From assembly GCA_023014485.1 (NCBI GenBank), contig JAJOZX010000486.1, positions 310,001-374,000 on the forward strand: a DNA stretch of 64,000 nt. The letters are read 5' to 3'. Positions 19,660 to 29,337 of this stretch are shown piece after piece. The position numbers and the translations under genes are program-made. The stretch is from Bathynomus jamesi. Taxonomy: Eukaryota > Arthropoda > Malacostraca > Isopoda > Cirolanidae. The notes under the pieces are model-generated. The model was not told the origin of the DNA and did no database searches. It saw only the letters and a program-made list of their open reading frames with translations. Numbering within the stretch: position 1 is the first letter of the stretch; every line of letters begins with the position of its first letter.

Positions 19660-20954
19660 ACAGCCAACTTTTTCGCATACCTTTTATACTCTTCCACCTC
19701 TTTTGACCACTCTCTCACATCTATACCATTATACACATATTCTCTCAACTTGCATATCACCTCATCTCCCTCTTGCATATCTAAAATATCTTCATCTCTC
19801 AACACTTCACACTGGTCTTCCACCTCTAACTCAATTGCTCCCACTAACACAGCATCTATACCTGTGCTCGGAAACATTCCCATACTGACCACATGCTCTC
19901 CTTCTCTCATTACTGAGCCCTGACCAACATCCACACTCAAGTTCATATTCTCAAGGAAATCAATTCCCAGTAGAAAATCCCAGGGCATTGATTCCCCTTT
20001 CAAGACTATGAACTTGTGCTCCCATACCTCTTTACATGCACCTAATCCCACCCTCAACTGCACAGCTTCATGTGACGCGACTGTTCCCCCTCCGATACCA
20101 CGTATTCTCACACCCACTCTTTCTCGGGATACAGGCACATTCTCTTCATCTAAATCACACAACACTCGCTCATTCACCAGACTGATTTGGGCACCTGTAT
20201 CCACAAGACCCCTGTAGAGCTCAATAGGACCTTCTGGAACCCTTACAGGAACCACAGAAGGGCTGAGCTCTACCTCATCCACACAGTCACGTATCATCCA
20301 TGGCCCCTCTAACATACCTACTTCCATACAACCTTCTCCCTCTGACTCTCTCTGTGCAGCTCTAACTTCATCCAAAACCCTTTCCAAATTTTCACCTGGC
20401 ACTATGCTTTTATACCTCTTCCTTTCACTCACCCAATTGTAATGTACACCACTAATACACTGCAAATGCAAAATCAGGGCTCCTTTCTCCTCGATCCTTT
20501 CATCTTTATACACAATCGGACAATCATTACCATAATGCACATACACTTCAACACTAAACAATGAGCTGACCACCATGAGGACCTCTTGAAAAGGAAAAAT
20601 ACCCGGGCTCCCCATGGCTTTCAGCTCACGTACATAATTGCGGACCTTACAAACACCCATCCTTTCTGGTTTCTTAATCGCTTCATTCATAACCAAGGTC
20701 CGCAATTCATTCACACTCCCTGGTATTCTCATTTTTAACCCATCCAATTTCAAATCTTTCAACCCATACCATACACTTTCAAACAAACTGTCGCCACCCC
20801 CCCTACTTTCATGCAACTTTACTATTCCCACTGGCAAATACTCAGGGTCGACCACCTCTTTCTCACACCTTTCATTCACCCCAGGCATTCTTGACAAGGT
20901 CAGCCATACAATTCCTCTCCCCTGGCACATACTCAATCTTATAATCAAACTCAC
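19629..20954 (-). CDS. Gypsy-2 copy A Pol middle region: OTU-like domain plus second retropepsin-like domain
   Basis: 441 codons between RNase H and integrase. An OTU-like fold is suggested by GGGDSLFESVWYGL (aligning with the OTU signature DGNCLFRS; nucleophile position Ser, codon 20787-20789), NELRTLVMNEAI, VRNYVRELKAMG, FSVEVYVHYG and GVHYNWV (His codon 20442-20444, about 115 residues later). After a linker comes a second aspartic-protease-like unit: RGLVDTGAQISLV (DTG 20192-20200) and DFLLGIDFLENMNLSVD. OTU enzymes are deubiquitinases; with Cys replaced by Ser activity is doubtful. In copy B RNase H and the OTU start are in one frame, supporting a fused polyprotein. Confidence 0.7.
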   Translation of the reverse strand: MSLIIRLSMCQGRGIVWLTLSRMPGVNERCEKEVVDPEYLPVGIVKLHESRGGGDSLFESVWYGLKDLKLDGLKMRIPGSVNELRTLVMNEAIKKPERMGVCKVRNYVRELKAMGSPGIFPFQEVLMVVSSLFSVEVYVHYGNDCPIVYKDERIEEKGALILHLQCISGVHYNWVSERKRYKSIVPGENLERVLDEVRAAQRESEGEGCMEVGMLEGPWMIRDCVDEVELSPSVVPVRVPEGPIELYRGLVDTGAQISLVNERVLCDLDEENVPVSRERVGVRIRGIGGGTVASHEAVQLRVGLGACKEVWEHKFIVLKGESMPWDFLLGIDFLENMNLSVDVGQGSVMREGEHVVSMGMFPSTGIDAVLVGAIELEVEDQCEVLRDEDILDMQEGDEVICKLREYVYNGIDVREWSKEVEEYKRYAKKLAVWMGVLYYMR

Positions 20955-23427
20955 TCAACTCAAGCAAAGTTCTAGCAATTCTTCCATCCACAACTTTCAT
21001 TCTCTCCATATATACCAAGGGCTGATGATCAGTCTTTAAAATAAATTTCATTCCATACAAAAATGACTTGAAAGCTTTCACACAAAACCTCATTGCCGCA
21101 AGTTCTCTCTCAATTGTACTGTACTTTCGCTCTGCCTTACTGAATGCTTTAGATACATACCCAATTACTCTCCTTCCTTCCTGTCCTTCCTCTCCCTGCA
21201 ACTGGCACAAGCACCCACCCATACAAAATCCACTCGCATCTGTATACAATTCTAGCAAACTCGCTCCTTCACTCAGGTCCGGATAAGCCAACTCCACATC
21301 TTTCGCTGCTTCCACTCTCAATTGCTCAAATGCTTCATTCATCTTCTCCGTCCACACCAACTGAGTACTACCTTTCATTCCAGTCACTTCGGTCAGGGGT
21401 TTCGAAATCCCAGAGCAGCCCGCTATAAATTTCCTCTGAAACTCTACAAGTCCCAGAAAAGATTTAAGTTCACGAACTGTCCGAGGTTTCGGGAACTCCC
21501 TGACTTTTTCCATATACTCCCCACTCTTTCGTATACCACTCGAACTCACCTTGTGCCCCAGAAATGCCACACTTTCCCTGAACCACTCACACTTACTTGG
21601 TTTCACTCGTAGTCCGACTTCATCCAACACTTGCAGTACCTCTCTCATTATCTTCAGGTGCTCCTCAAATGTCTCTGTCATAATCAAAATGTCATCTATA
21701 AAACATATGACATTTTCCCTTGCAAACTTACCAAGAACACGATTCATTGCTCTCTGAAATGCAGCAGGTGCAGCTGTAAGTCCGAACGAGAGAGCACGGA
21801 ACATATAATGATTCCTGGCTGTGGAGAAAGCAGTTATGGGACGAGACTCTGGCTCAACCGGCATCTGGTAATATCCCCTCAATAGGTCCAATTTACTAAA
21901 CACCCTCTTTCCATGCAAAGAGTATACACTTTCATTTATCAAGCACATCGGAAACCTGTCTTTCACTGTCCTTTCGTTCACCATTCGATAGTCCACACAC
22001 AAGCGAATCCTTCCATCAGGTTTCCGCACAGGCACTATTCTACTATTCCACGGACTTGTGCTCTGTTCAATCACTCCCATTCTCTCTAATTCCTCACACT
22101 GCTCTTCTATCTCATTCATTACTGGTGGGGAGAACCGTCTTGGCCTTTGGTAGATCGGAGTCTCATCCGTTAACTGGATCCTGAAGGGAGGTAGTTTTGT
22201 TAAACGGAGGTCATCATCTCCTCGGGCCAATACGCTCCTTTTCTCCCCTGCCAACTGCCACACCTGCATTCGCTCACTCTCACTCAACTGTTCGCCAACA
22301 ATCACCTCCTTTCTGATTTGTTCAGTCGTCCATTCCTCCCCACATTCTTGCCCTCGTTCATCCGTTTGTATTCCATTTTCTCCCTCCTCACATACTTCCT
22401 CAATCACTGTATACGCTCTCCCTATCACATCCCCCTCATTTATTCTCTTTCGCCATGCACCCCCATCTTCCCTAGCTTGCACACAAATCCATGGGTTACT
22501 CTCATCAATTATACCATCATACACATGCCCAACTCTTTTCACTTTATAGGATGCATCCATACCATTCACAAAAATCATGCTTCCCTGCCTTTTTCTTCTA
22601 TTATCACTCACTGGCCACTCAACATGCACCAATGCTGGGGTTCCCTTTTCCAGATTTACACTCTCAGATGCTCTCACCTCATACCCTTTTATTACCCTCA
22701 TCCAATCCGATTCACTTCTCCCCACATAGAATTCACACTTACCCAACTCATTCTTCCACTCAATCATACGTCTAGCAGGATGGATCACCAATCGATTCTT
22801 TTTCAAAAACTCATACCCCAGAATCATGTCATACTTTTCACTCTCCTTATCAACCACATAAAGCACACATTCTTCCATTTCACACCCCATCACTTTCACT
22901 TTAATCTGCACCTCTCCCAACACTCGTACTGGGATGTTCCCAACCCCTTTAATTTCCCCAGTTACTCCCCAATTCACTCTTCCTAATTCATTCTCTTTAC
23001 ACAAACATCCAATTCCTTGCTTACTTATTAAATTAGGTGAACATCCTGTATCCACTAATGCCCTCCATACACTCCCTCCCCATTCAACAGGAATAACCAT
23101 ACACTCTGCCTTTTTCTCACTCGCTCTCACTTCCTTATTCACTTGACACCATCCTGCTAATGCCTCAAATACACATTCATCATTCAGAGAAGCAGGGACC
23201 CCAACCCCAATGAGAGGCCCCTGCCCTATGCGTTTCCCGTACTGGGACCAGCCTCGCCATTTCCAGTGACAGCACCCCCTTGAGGGCCCTGCCTCTGAGG
23301 TTGAGGAGCTGGCATGGCTGACACTGGCCGATTTCCTGCATGAGAGACAGGACTCCCTCCCGCTGGTGCTGGAGCACCCTGCTGTTGGGCTTGACAGAAC
23401 CGGGCAATATGCCCAAAGTTCCCACAT
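20872..23427 (-). CDS. pol: Gypsy-2 copy A protease, reverse transcriptase and RNase H
   Basis: A long open frame of 851 codons. Retropepsin: WRALVDTGCSPNLIS (DTG 23044-23052) and YDMILGYEFLKKNRLV. RT: RIRLCVDYRMVNERTVKDRF, FSKLDLLRGYYQMPV, LSFGLTAAPAAFQRAMNR, CFIDDILIM and FLGHKVSSSG. RNase H: LELYTDASGFCMGGCL, ERELAAMRFCV and KTDHQPLVYM. It overlaps the Gag frame at its N-terminus. A frame slip near 20885 separates it from the OTU-containing ORF. This is the most intact Pol in the window. Confidence 0.94.
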   Translation of the reverse strand: MWELWAYCPVLSSPTAGCSSTSGRESCLSCRKSASVSHASSSTSEAGPSRGCCHWKWRGWSQYGKRIGQGPLIGVGVPASLNDECVFEALAGWCQVNKEVRASEKKAECMVIPVEWGGSVWRALVDTGCSPNLISKQGIGCLCKENELGRVNWGVTGEIKGVGNIPVRVLGEVQIKVKVMGCEMEECVLYVVDKESEKYDMILGYEFLKKNRLVIHPARRMIEWKNELGKCEFYVGRSESDWMRVIKGYEVRASESVNLEKGTPALVHVEWPVSDNRRKRQGSMIFVNGMDASYKVKRVGHVYDGIIDESNPWICVQAREDGGAWRKRINEGDVIGRAYTVIEEVCEEGENGIQTDERGQECGEEWTTEQIRKEVIVGEQLSESERMQVWQLAGEKRSVLARGDDDLRLTKLPPFRIQLTDETPIYQRPRRFSPPVMNEIEEQCEELERMGVIEQSTSPWNSRIVPVRKPDGRIRLCVDYRMVNERTVKDRFPMCLINESVYSLHGKRVFSKLDLLRGYYQMPVEPESRPITAFSTARNHYMFRALSFGLTAAPAAFQRAMNRVLGKFARENVICFIDDILIMTETFEEHLKIMREVLQVLDEVGLRVKPSKCEWFRESVAFLGHKVSSSGIRKSGEYMEKVREFPKPRTVRELKSFLGLVEFQRKFIAGCSGISKPLTEVTGMKGSTQLVWTEKMNEAFEQLRVEAAKDVELAYPDLSEGASLLELYTDASGFCMGGCLCQLQGEEGQEGRRVIGYVSKAFSKAERKYSTIERELAAMRFCVKAFKSFLYGMKFILKTDHQPLVYMERMKVVDGRIARTLLELSEFDYKIEYVPGERNCMADLVKNAWGE

Positions 23428-23921
23428 GCCCTACATTCATACCCAGGTGTTCTGCATTCATACGCCATGTGTCCCATCTGCCCACATGCAAAACACGCAC
23501 CCACTCTTCTTCTACAGGTCTCTATACTATGTCCCCCTCTACCGCAATATGCACACCCTCTCACATTCCCCATATTCCCTCCATTCACTGGCCCTCTTTG
23601 CTCATTCATTGTTGACTGGCCTTGAAGCCCTTGCCTTCTATACGTTTGCCCCAGCATCGGACCATTCATTCTGGGACCCGATGTGGGAGGAGGCCCTGGT
23701 TGTTGCATGGCCGACCCTCCATACACCCTTGTGAATTCGTTCACAAAGTTAGCCAGCATTTCCATTGGGTTTTGGGCCATGGATGCTTGGCTAACTGGAG
23801 GGTGACCTGGCCTAGTATTTCTTAATGCGTCCGCATAACTAGGAAACACAGGTACTTGTTCCTCCCTCATCGCTGTCCCCATTCGCACATCTGCTTCCCT
23901 ATTACGCCAATCCACTCTCAT
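23226..23921 (-). CDS. gag: Gypsy-2 copy A Gag nucleocapsid region
   Basis: 231 codons. Pro/Gln-rich linker, then three consecutive C-x2-C-x4-H-x4-C knuckles (CAYCGRGGHSIETC, CFACGQMGHMAYEC, CRACGNFGHIARFC), then an Ala/Pro/Gly-rich tail. It binds genomic RNA during packaging. It overlaps the capsid segment (23902-24384) by a frame step at its start and Pol at its end. Confidence 0.93.
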   Translation of the reverse strand: MRVDWRNREADVRMGTAMREEQVPVFPSYADALRNTRPGHPPVSQASMAQNPMEMLANFVNEFTRVYGGSAMQQPGPPPTSGPRMNGPMLGQTYRRQGLQGQSTMNEQRGPVNGGNMGNVRGCAYCGRGGHSIETCRRRVGACFACGQMGHMAYECRTPGYECRACGNFGHIARFCQAQQQGAPAPAGGSPVSHAGNRPVSAMPAPQPQRQGPQGGAVTGNGEAGPSTGNA

Positions 23922-24384
23922 ACACTCGGTCCTCTAACAATTCCAAGATTTCATGCCACTTCAAACGTGTCCCTCTCACTCTTACACACTCTTTCCTCTT
24001 AACATTCAAAAACTCTCTCACACTCTCAGGTACTGTCTCAATCAACTTTCTTACCAACCTTTTATTCTCATCTATCCCATCATCTCCAAATTTCTTTCTC
24101 GCCAAAGTTTCAAGTCTATATGCATACAAATCAATACTCTCCCCCTTCTGCATCCTTGCTCTCTCAAAATCATCCTTCTTTCGATATTTCACACCCCCTC
24201 TTATTCTTAACACTTGCTCCACCAATCTCTCCCTTAACACCTCATACTTCACAGGCACTCCTGAATTTACAACAACATTGTAAAACTCTAGCAACCTACC
24301 TTCCAAACAGTCACCCATCTCTTTCACCCAATACTCAGGAGCGTCTGGATACTTGCTCTTACAATAATGTTCATACTCTTTCAA
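23902..24384 (-). pseudogene. Gypsy-2 copy A Gag capsid segment downstream of Tc1
   Basis: 160 codons starting right at the Tc1 insertion. It reads EYEHYCKSKYPDAPEYWVKE, ARKKFGDDGIDENKRLVRKL and EFLNVKRKECVRV. The matching segment is continuous with upstream Gag in copy B (42984-43844), proving that Tc1 copy 2 split a single frame here. Capsid identity is inferred from position and helical character. Confidence 0.85.
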
Positions 24385-24395
24385 AAACTCTTGTA

Positions 24396-25787
24396 CAGTG
24401 CCCGCGAAAAGTATCCGATCACCCTTGAAATTTGTATTTTTTACATAAAAAACAATGTTTAAATGTATACTAACCTTATATTAGTATTTTGTCATCTGTC
24501 CTTTGGTTTGGATGACTTGTTCTAGACGTTTTGGCATGGATTTAATCAAGTTTTGACAAACTTCCACTGATATTTCCTTGCACCATACCTTTTTGATGGC
24601 CTCTTGTAATTTTTCGACTGAGCCAGTGTCGTGGCATTCAACCTTATTTTTTATTATTAGCCACAGATTTTCTATCGGATTGAGATCTGGACTATTACCA
24701 GGCCAATCCAAAATATCAAATTTATTGTCAGTAATCCATTTTGTCACTATTTTGGCCCTGTGACATGGTGCACCATCATGCATGTATGTTTTTGTCCTTT
24801 GGATTGCCATTGCCATTGGAAGTTTATCCTGTAGCATTGCTAAATACCATGCACCATTCATAGTTGTGTTCTTCGGAAGAAAATATAAGTTTCCACGCCC
24901 ATAGTAACCGAAACAACCCCAAACCATCACACTTGGAGGGTGTTTCATTGTCTTTAGGGTGTATTTAGGGTCCATCCTATTTGAGCCAATAGGCCGGCGA
25001 ACCTTTTTTGGACAACTTCTGAATGTCAAAAATGTCGACTCATCGCTAAATAAAACCTTCTTCCAGTCATCAACAGTCCAATGAATATTTTTTACAAAAT
25101 GCGACACGTTTTTTACGCATTTTTTCATTAATGAACGGTTTCTTAGCAGCATGGCGAGATGGTAATCCGAGTTCTTTTTGGAGCCGCTCCTGGATAGTTC
25201 GTTCAGAAACACCAGATAACAAATTATTCATATTAAATTTTATTTCTTTCGCAGTTATTGTTGGGTTTTTCAATACTAAACGTTTCATAAGTTTGTCTGT
25301 TCGCGAATTTGTTTTTCTCGGTCTGCCAGATCGTTTTTTAGGGACTGGCGTGGTTAGGCCACCATTGTTCTTAGCCCGTGAAACCCATAAATTAACGGTA
25401 CTTTGGGATATGTTAATTCCTTAGCTATCTGTCTCTGTGATTTCCCACATGCATGCAAAGCAACAATAGCACCTCGACAATCACTCTTAAGTTGTTTTAT
25501 AGCACACATTATATATAAATTTTATTTACACCACTTTCTGTAAAAAAAAAAAAAATATCAAGAAATTTACACAAACAGTGAAATCTGACAAATTTGAGAC
25601 ACAGCCACCCGCAACGAAGGCTACCAGAACACTAATTTGAGAATGCGTTGGATAGCTCTCATATCAGCGAGCAACCTCAAAGTTACCAGATGTCGCTAGA
25701 ACAAATAGAAAGTGAATTACGTGTCTCTGAATATCAAGGGAAAATATTGTATTTTCTTGAGTGATCGGATACTTTTCGCGGGCACTG
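24396..25787 (-). mobile_element. Tc1/mariner transposon, Tc1 copy 2
   Basis: 1392 bp with the same 27-bp termini as copy 1, TA duplication at 24394-24395 and 25788-25789. It lies in gag of gypsy-2 copy A. The homologous site in copy B near 43350 (AGATGTACAAGAG) is empty, with a single TA. Confidence 0.97.
24481..25509 (-). pseudogene. Tc1 transposase (DD34E), best preserved copy
   Basis: Start codon at 25509 (MCAIKQLKSDCRGAI). The N-terminal HTH is followed by frame breaks near 25410-25330 and near 25110. From 25212 to 24481 the catalytic region is open: VLFSDESTF, MVWGCFGYYGRGN, MHDGAPCHRAK and WPGNSPDLNPIENLW, giving D-34-E between the second and third catalytic residues, then MTKY and a stop. 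Only a few indels separate it from an open gene, but as read it is inactive. Confidence 0.93.
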
Positions 25788-25789
25788 TA

Positions 25790-26377
25790 CATCTCTCCCA
25801 CTATAAACATTAAATTTTGCAACCTTCAGAATCTCCCTAATTAAGATTCCCTTATGCAATCTTACACCCTCACTCGTATCACTCTCAGTTTCAGTCTCAC
25901 TCTCACTCTCGTACATACTGTCCTCAATGCTGGAATAGAGGGAATCATCAGCGCTAATGCAGCGTTGAACCTTCCGAGAAGCCCTCTTACCAGATGCCCT
26001 CCGAGCCCCCTTCATTCCCGCCTTGCCCCTCTTAGCCTGCCCTTCCATCCTCTTACCTTTCTCCCTCTGATCCTCACCCTCAAGCTTCTTCTTACCCTCC
26101 TTAGGGGTGGAATGCACCATCACCTTGTAAGGTCTTTCTTCTTTCCCCTCACTCACGCTTTCACTCCCTTCTCCTTCCAGGCCCCCTACTGCTACATCCT
26201 TTAGATGTGCCCCTTTCTTACTACCAACACCCTTACTATTTTCCCCTTCAAAACCCCCCTTCCCTTCCTTTTTCACTTTCCCATCAAGCTTGCCCTCCAA
26301 CTCACTCATTCTCTTAACCATTGCCTTTAACCCATCATCCATCTCTTTCTTACTCTCAGTAATACTCGCAATAACGG
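25790..26377 (-). pseudogene. Gypsy-2 copy A Gag middle region upstream of Tc1
   Basis: Reads from about 26377 (TESKKEMDDG) through a Lys/Glu/Gly-rich stretch, a basic block (KRMEGQAKRGKAGMKGARRA) and an acidic Ser-rich segment (YESESETETESDTSEG) to the Tc1 site. The alternating basic and acidic low-complexity composition suggests a disordered matrix-like or nucleic-acid-binding region. Copy B is colinear apart from a one-base slip near 42880. Confidence 0.8.
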
Positions 26378-26408
26378 ATTTAAGTTGCGTGGCAGGCGTT
26401 TTATTACT

Positions 26409-26546
26409 AATATCGCTAAAAACTTCTTTACGTTTAAAGTAATTGATAAATGGAATAATCTTCCCGCGTCAGTCGTTCATTCTACCAGCGTTAATATGTT
26501 TAAGAACCGTCTTGACAGACATTTTAAAGGTATTAACGTTGTTTAA
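26409..26546 (+). pseudogene. LINE ORF2 extreme C-terminus inside gypsy-2 copy A
   Basis: Plus-strand translation reads KNFFTFKVIDKWNNLPASVV then SVNMFKNRLDRHFKG and a stop at 26544-26546. The WNxLP...SVxxFKxRLD pattern ends many CR1-like LINE ORF2 proteins. The segment is absent from copy B, so it is probably a 5'-truncated LINE that entered gag. Exact edges could not be fixed. Confidence 0.65.
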
Positions 26547-27054
26547 TTTAAAAAACAACAAAGTTAGCAACAGAAGCTCTGGTGGTGGTGCTCGAGGATG
26601 AGTCTGTTGACGATGAATGCCAGCGTGTGATGCCAGCAATAAAATTATTTAAAAAATTAGACTAACACGAATGTAGATGTAGCTCATAGCGTAAACTAAC
26701 CCACTTTTTGTTTAACTTACCTACTTTTTTTTTTTTTTTTTTTTCCTCCTCCTCCTCTCCTCCTCCTCCTCTCCTTACTTTGCATGTCTCTAACTCTTTT
26801 CTTGCATGTTTGTAGTTTGCATGGTATGACAGTGAGTTAAGACTGTTTGCATGGTTTGTAAGCGTTCTTATTTTACTTCTTTTCATCTTTCACCCCTCTC
26901 CTATTCTCTCTGACTATTTTTCTGACTTGTCGGCAGTGGCCGGCGGATGATGATGGTGAGACACTTTTCCTCTTTTTCTGAATGAATGTTAACCCACGAA
27001 TGATAGGTGTTGCTCCTTACTTAACCCCTTATTCTCTTCTCTTCTCTTAACCCC
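26547..27054. other. Non-coding stretch within gypsy-2 copy A gag
   Basis: Contains a poly-T run (about 26726-26744), a CTC/TCC-rich microsatellite (26745-26775), GATGATGATGG near 26948 and further CT-rich sequence. It is absent from copy B, so it is plausibly the 3' tail of the LINE fragment plus other inserted sequence. No gene seen. Confidence 0.55.
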
Positions 27055-27324
27055 CTACTCTTTCCTTTCTCTCGGACTAGCCTTAGAGTGGATCTTAGGG
27101 TCTTTGTTAGCCTTAGCTTCTGTAGATCTGTAGATCCTTTCTTCCATCTCTTGACGACAAACTACTAATTCTTTACTCTGTTCCTCTAATCTACTTTGTA
27201 ATTTCCCCAAAACATTCTCTAATTCTGCCTTCTGTAACTCTAACTGATGGTTCCTAGCCTTTTCTACCTCTAATGCCTCCTCTATCTCCCTCAACCTCCT
27301 TTCTAACTCCTCCTTGGTAGGCAT
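27055..27324 (-). CDS. Gypsy-2 copy A Gag N-terminus (coiled coil)
   Basis: ATG at 27324, about 120 bases after the primer site. Residues 3-70 have continuous heptads rich in Glu, Leu and Lys (ELERRLREIEEALEVEKARN, LGKLQSRLEEQSKEL), predicting a coiled coil that could drive Gag multimerisation. The last ~25 residues (TEAKANKDPKIHSKASPRER) may belong to Gag or to the inserted sequence. Copy B starts identically at 42591. Confidence 0.75.
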   Translation of the reverse strand: MPTKEELERRLREIEEALEVEKARNHQLELQKAELENVLGKLQSRLEEQSKELVVCRQEMEERIYRSTEAKANKDPKIHSKASPRERKE

Positions 27325-27444
27325 CTCTAAAGATGCTACCTTACTTCACTTCTACTCTACTACTACTACACCCAACCTACAACTACCCTTTCACTCTTCT
27401 TCTATACAACCCAACCAGGAAACAACCCACTTTTCTGAGTGGAA

Positions 27445-27462
27445 GTCCCTGTTTGGGCGCCA
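27445..27462 (-). other. Gypsy-2 copy A primer binding site
   Basis: Minus strand reads TGGCGCCCAAACAGGGAC, one base different from the perfect tRNA-Lys-type site in copy B (42453-42470). It lies nine bases inside the 5' LTR. Confidence 0.85.
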
Positions 27463-27471
27463 CTTATTTTA

Positions 27472-28462
27472 TGTGGTGGGATTCGGAGTAACCTAACGGC
27501 CGCACCACGAATAAGAATTTTTTCTTCCGTTTAAGAACTCCACGAAACCAGGCTGCTTACCTTGAAGGGTTGTTGGATCCAGGCTCGCTGCCCAGACCTC
27601 CGATTCCACGACTGCTGGCTCCTGCCACCAACAGTTTCTTACTTGCCAGAATAGCTTCCTTCTGTTAGTGGTTCACTATCTCCGGCATCCCCTTCCTAAC
27701 AGAACTTAAAGTTCCCTTGGTCCAATAACGGTCTTCAGCCTCAGACAAATCCAGCCTGACTTTAGTTTCCTCTGTTATGTTCTTTATCTTCTCTTGTCAA
27801 ATTACCCTCTTAAACTATATTTTTTATTATTTATATTTCCACACATGCGCCAATTGGTTCCCTCCACTTCTCAAAACTCGAGTTTTGAGACACACACCGA
27901 CACTTTTAAACCTCAGAAGCGTCTCTCTTACTAAATTTGTTTATTCTTCTTTTCATTTGTTTGTTTGTTTGTTAAAATGTTAACAATTTTGTACTTTATT
28001 ATTCATTTACTAACAGGGTTTAACAAGCGACTGTCCAACTCTCACTCTTTTTCCCATACTAATTTAATAAAACTGTTTTATTCCTCATTCCTTGTTTACA
28101 AGTTTAATATTTCTTTATATGACTTATTGTTTAGTCTTTTCATTCATTAAAATATTAACATTAACATATCTTATAACATTATTTCTTTATTTATTTGTTT
28201 GCTAATATTAATAATTTAGTACTTAATGTTTATTATTTATTATCTTAATGCTTAATAGTTTACTACTATCTTTTTAATTTCTTATAACAGTTATCATTCT
28301 TATTCATTATTTTTTTGCTGGAAAAAGAGAGAGAACCATTAAAATCCTTTCTATAACAAATATTTCATTCAAAAATCAAAGAAATTTAATATATAAATAA
28401 TAATAATCAAGGCCAGGGTGAAAGGGCTGAGAACTAAAAGGGGAAAGGGTTCACCCTCCACA
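27472..28462 (-). repeat. Gypsy-2 copy A 5' LTR
   Basis: 991 bp, TGTGG...CCACA in element orientation, followed by target duplication CTGT at 28463-28466. Confidence 0.95.
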
Positions 28463-28547
28463 CTGTATATTCTTATAAATAACTTAAATGTTTTGTAATA
28501 TGAATGCACTTTGGGCCAGTTTATCAATTTTTATTGTTACAGGTGAC

Positions 28548-29337
28548 CAGTGTTGGGCACTAAAGCGTTAATCCGATAACAGTTAATTAATGGTTAACTT
28601 TTTTTAATGGACTATTAACGGAAGTTAATTTCCATTTATCATTATCGGACCAGTTAACTTACGATAACTCGATATTTAGTCTGTTAAAGTCCGTTAACAT
28701 GTTAACTGCGAGGAGTCATTCACGGAAGATCACCGCTCCGCGAATGAATTCAAACCGCCATAACTTCAGTCTGCCAATTCCGTCCTCTGCCGCAGTGGAA
28801 CGGCTCTTCTCTCTCGGCAAGGACATCCTGAGGCCCAAGAGGTCAGGACTGGCAGTTGGGCCTAACTTTGAGAAGTTGGTCTTTCTGAAGGGCAACCAGC
28901 ACATTGTGTCATAGTCTTTAATAAATGTGCCTAAAATTTAATTTTACCTTTCAGTTCTCGCCATAATAATTCTCTGGTAAATTAAAATTTAGTTAATGGT
29001 TAGTGGTTACAAGGGTTTCAAAACATGTAATCAGTACATTTTTTATTAAAAATAAAAAAAAAAGTTAGGATAAAAAGTTGCAAAACTTGACAAAAATACA
29101 GTTAAATACCTATTTATTGTTGGATTTTGCATAAATAAACATTTTCTATGGGTTTTAAAGCTTTTTTCCTTGATTTTTTTAAATGTTAGTAAAGAAATAG
29201 TGATCGTTAATGGATTATCGTTAACTTCCATTAACTTTGTAGTAAAATTATTGGATTATCGTTATCGGAGTTAAAAATTGGGGTTAACGGATTATCATTA
29301 TCGAAGTTAACTTTTTGGTTAACGGTGCCTACCACTG
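28548..29337 (+). mobile_element. hAT-2, deleted hAT element
   Basis: 790 bp, 8-bp duplication CAGGTGAC (28540-28547, 29338-29345). The termini CAGTGTTGGGCAC and (inverted) CAGTGGTAGGCACC are related. Both ends are packed with GTTAAC and ATTATCGTTATCG motifs. It carries a C-terminal transposase fragment at 28699-28914. Confidence 0.92.
28699..28914 (+). pseudogene. hAT transposase C-terminal dimerisation fragment
   Basis: Reads IPSSAAVERLFSLGKDILRP then KRSGLAVGPNFEKLVFLKGN and a stop after HIVS. The AAVERLFSxGxxIxxxKRxxL signature is the hAT C-terminal (Dimer_Tnp_hAT) region. The upstream catalytic domain is deleted, so this is a remnant of a parental autonomous element. Confidence 0.88.

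Larger units (their letters stand above)
16070..28462 (-). mobile_element. Gypsy-2 copy A: large Ty3/gypsy element with extra domains
   Basis: Minus-strand element, LTRs 27472-28462 (5') and 16070-17055 (3'), target duplication CTGT (16066-16069, 28463-28466). Coding order: coiled-coil Gag N-terminus, basic/acidic Gag, capsid, three CCHC knuckles, retropepsin, RT, RNase H, OTU-like domain, second retropepsin-like domain, integrase, long C-terminal extension, overlapping ORF3. Tc1 copy 2 and a LINE 3' fragment interrupt gag. Excluding the 1392-bp Tc1 it is about 11 kb. Confidence 0.95.
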
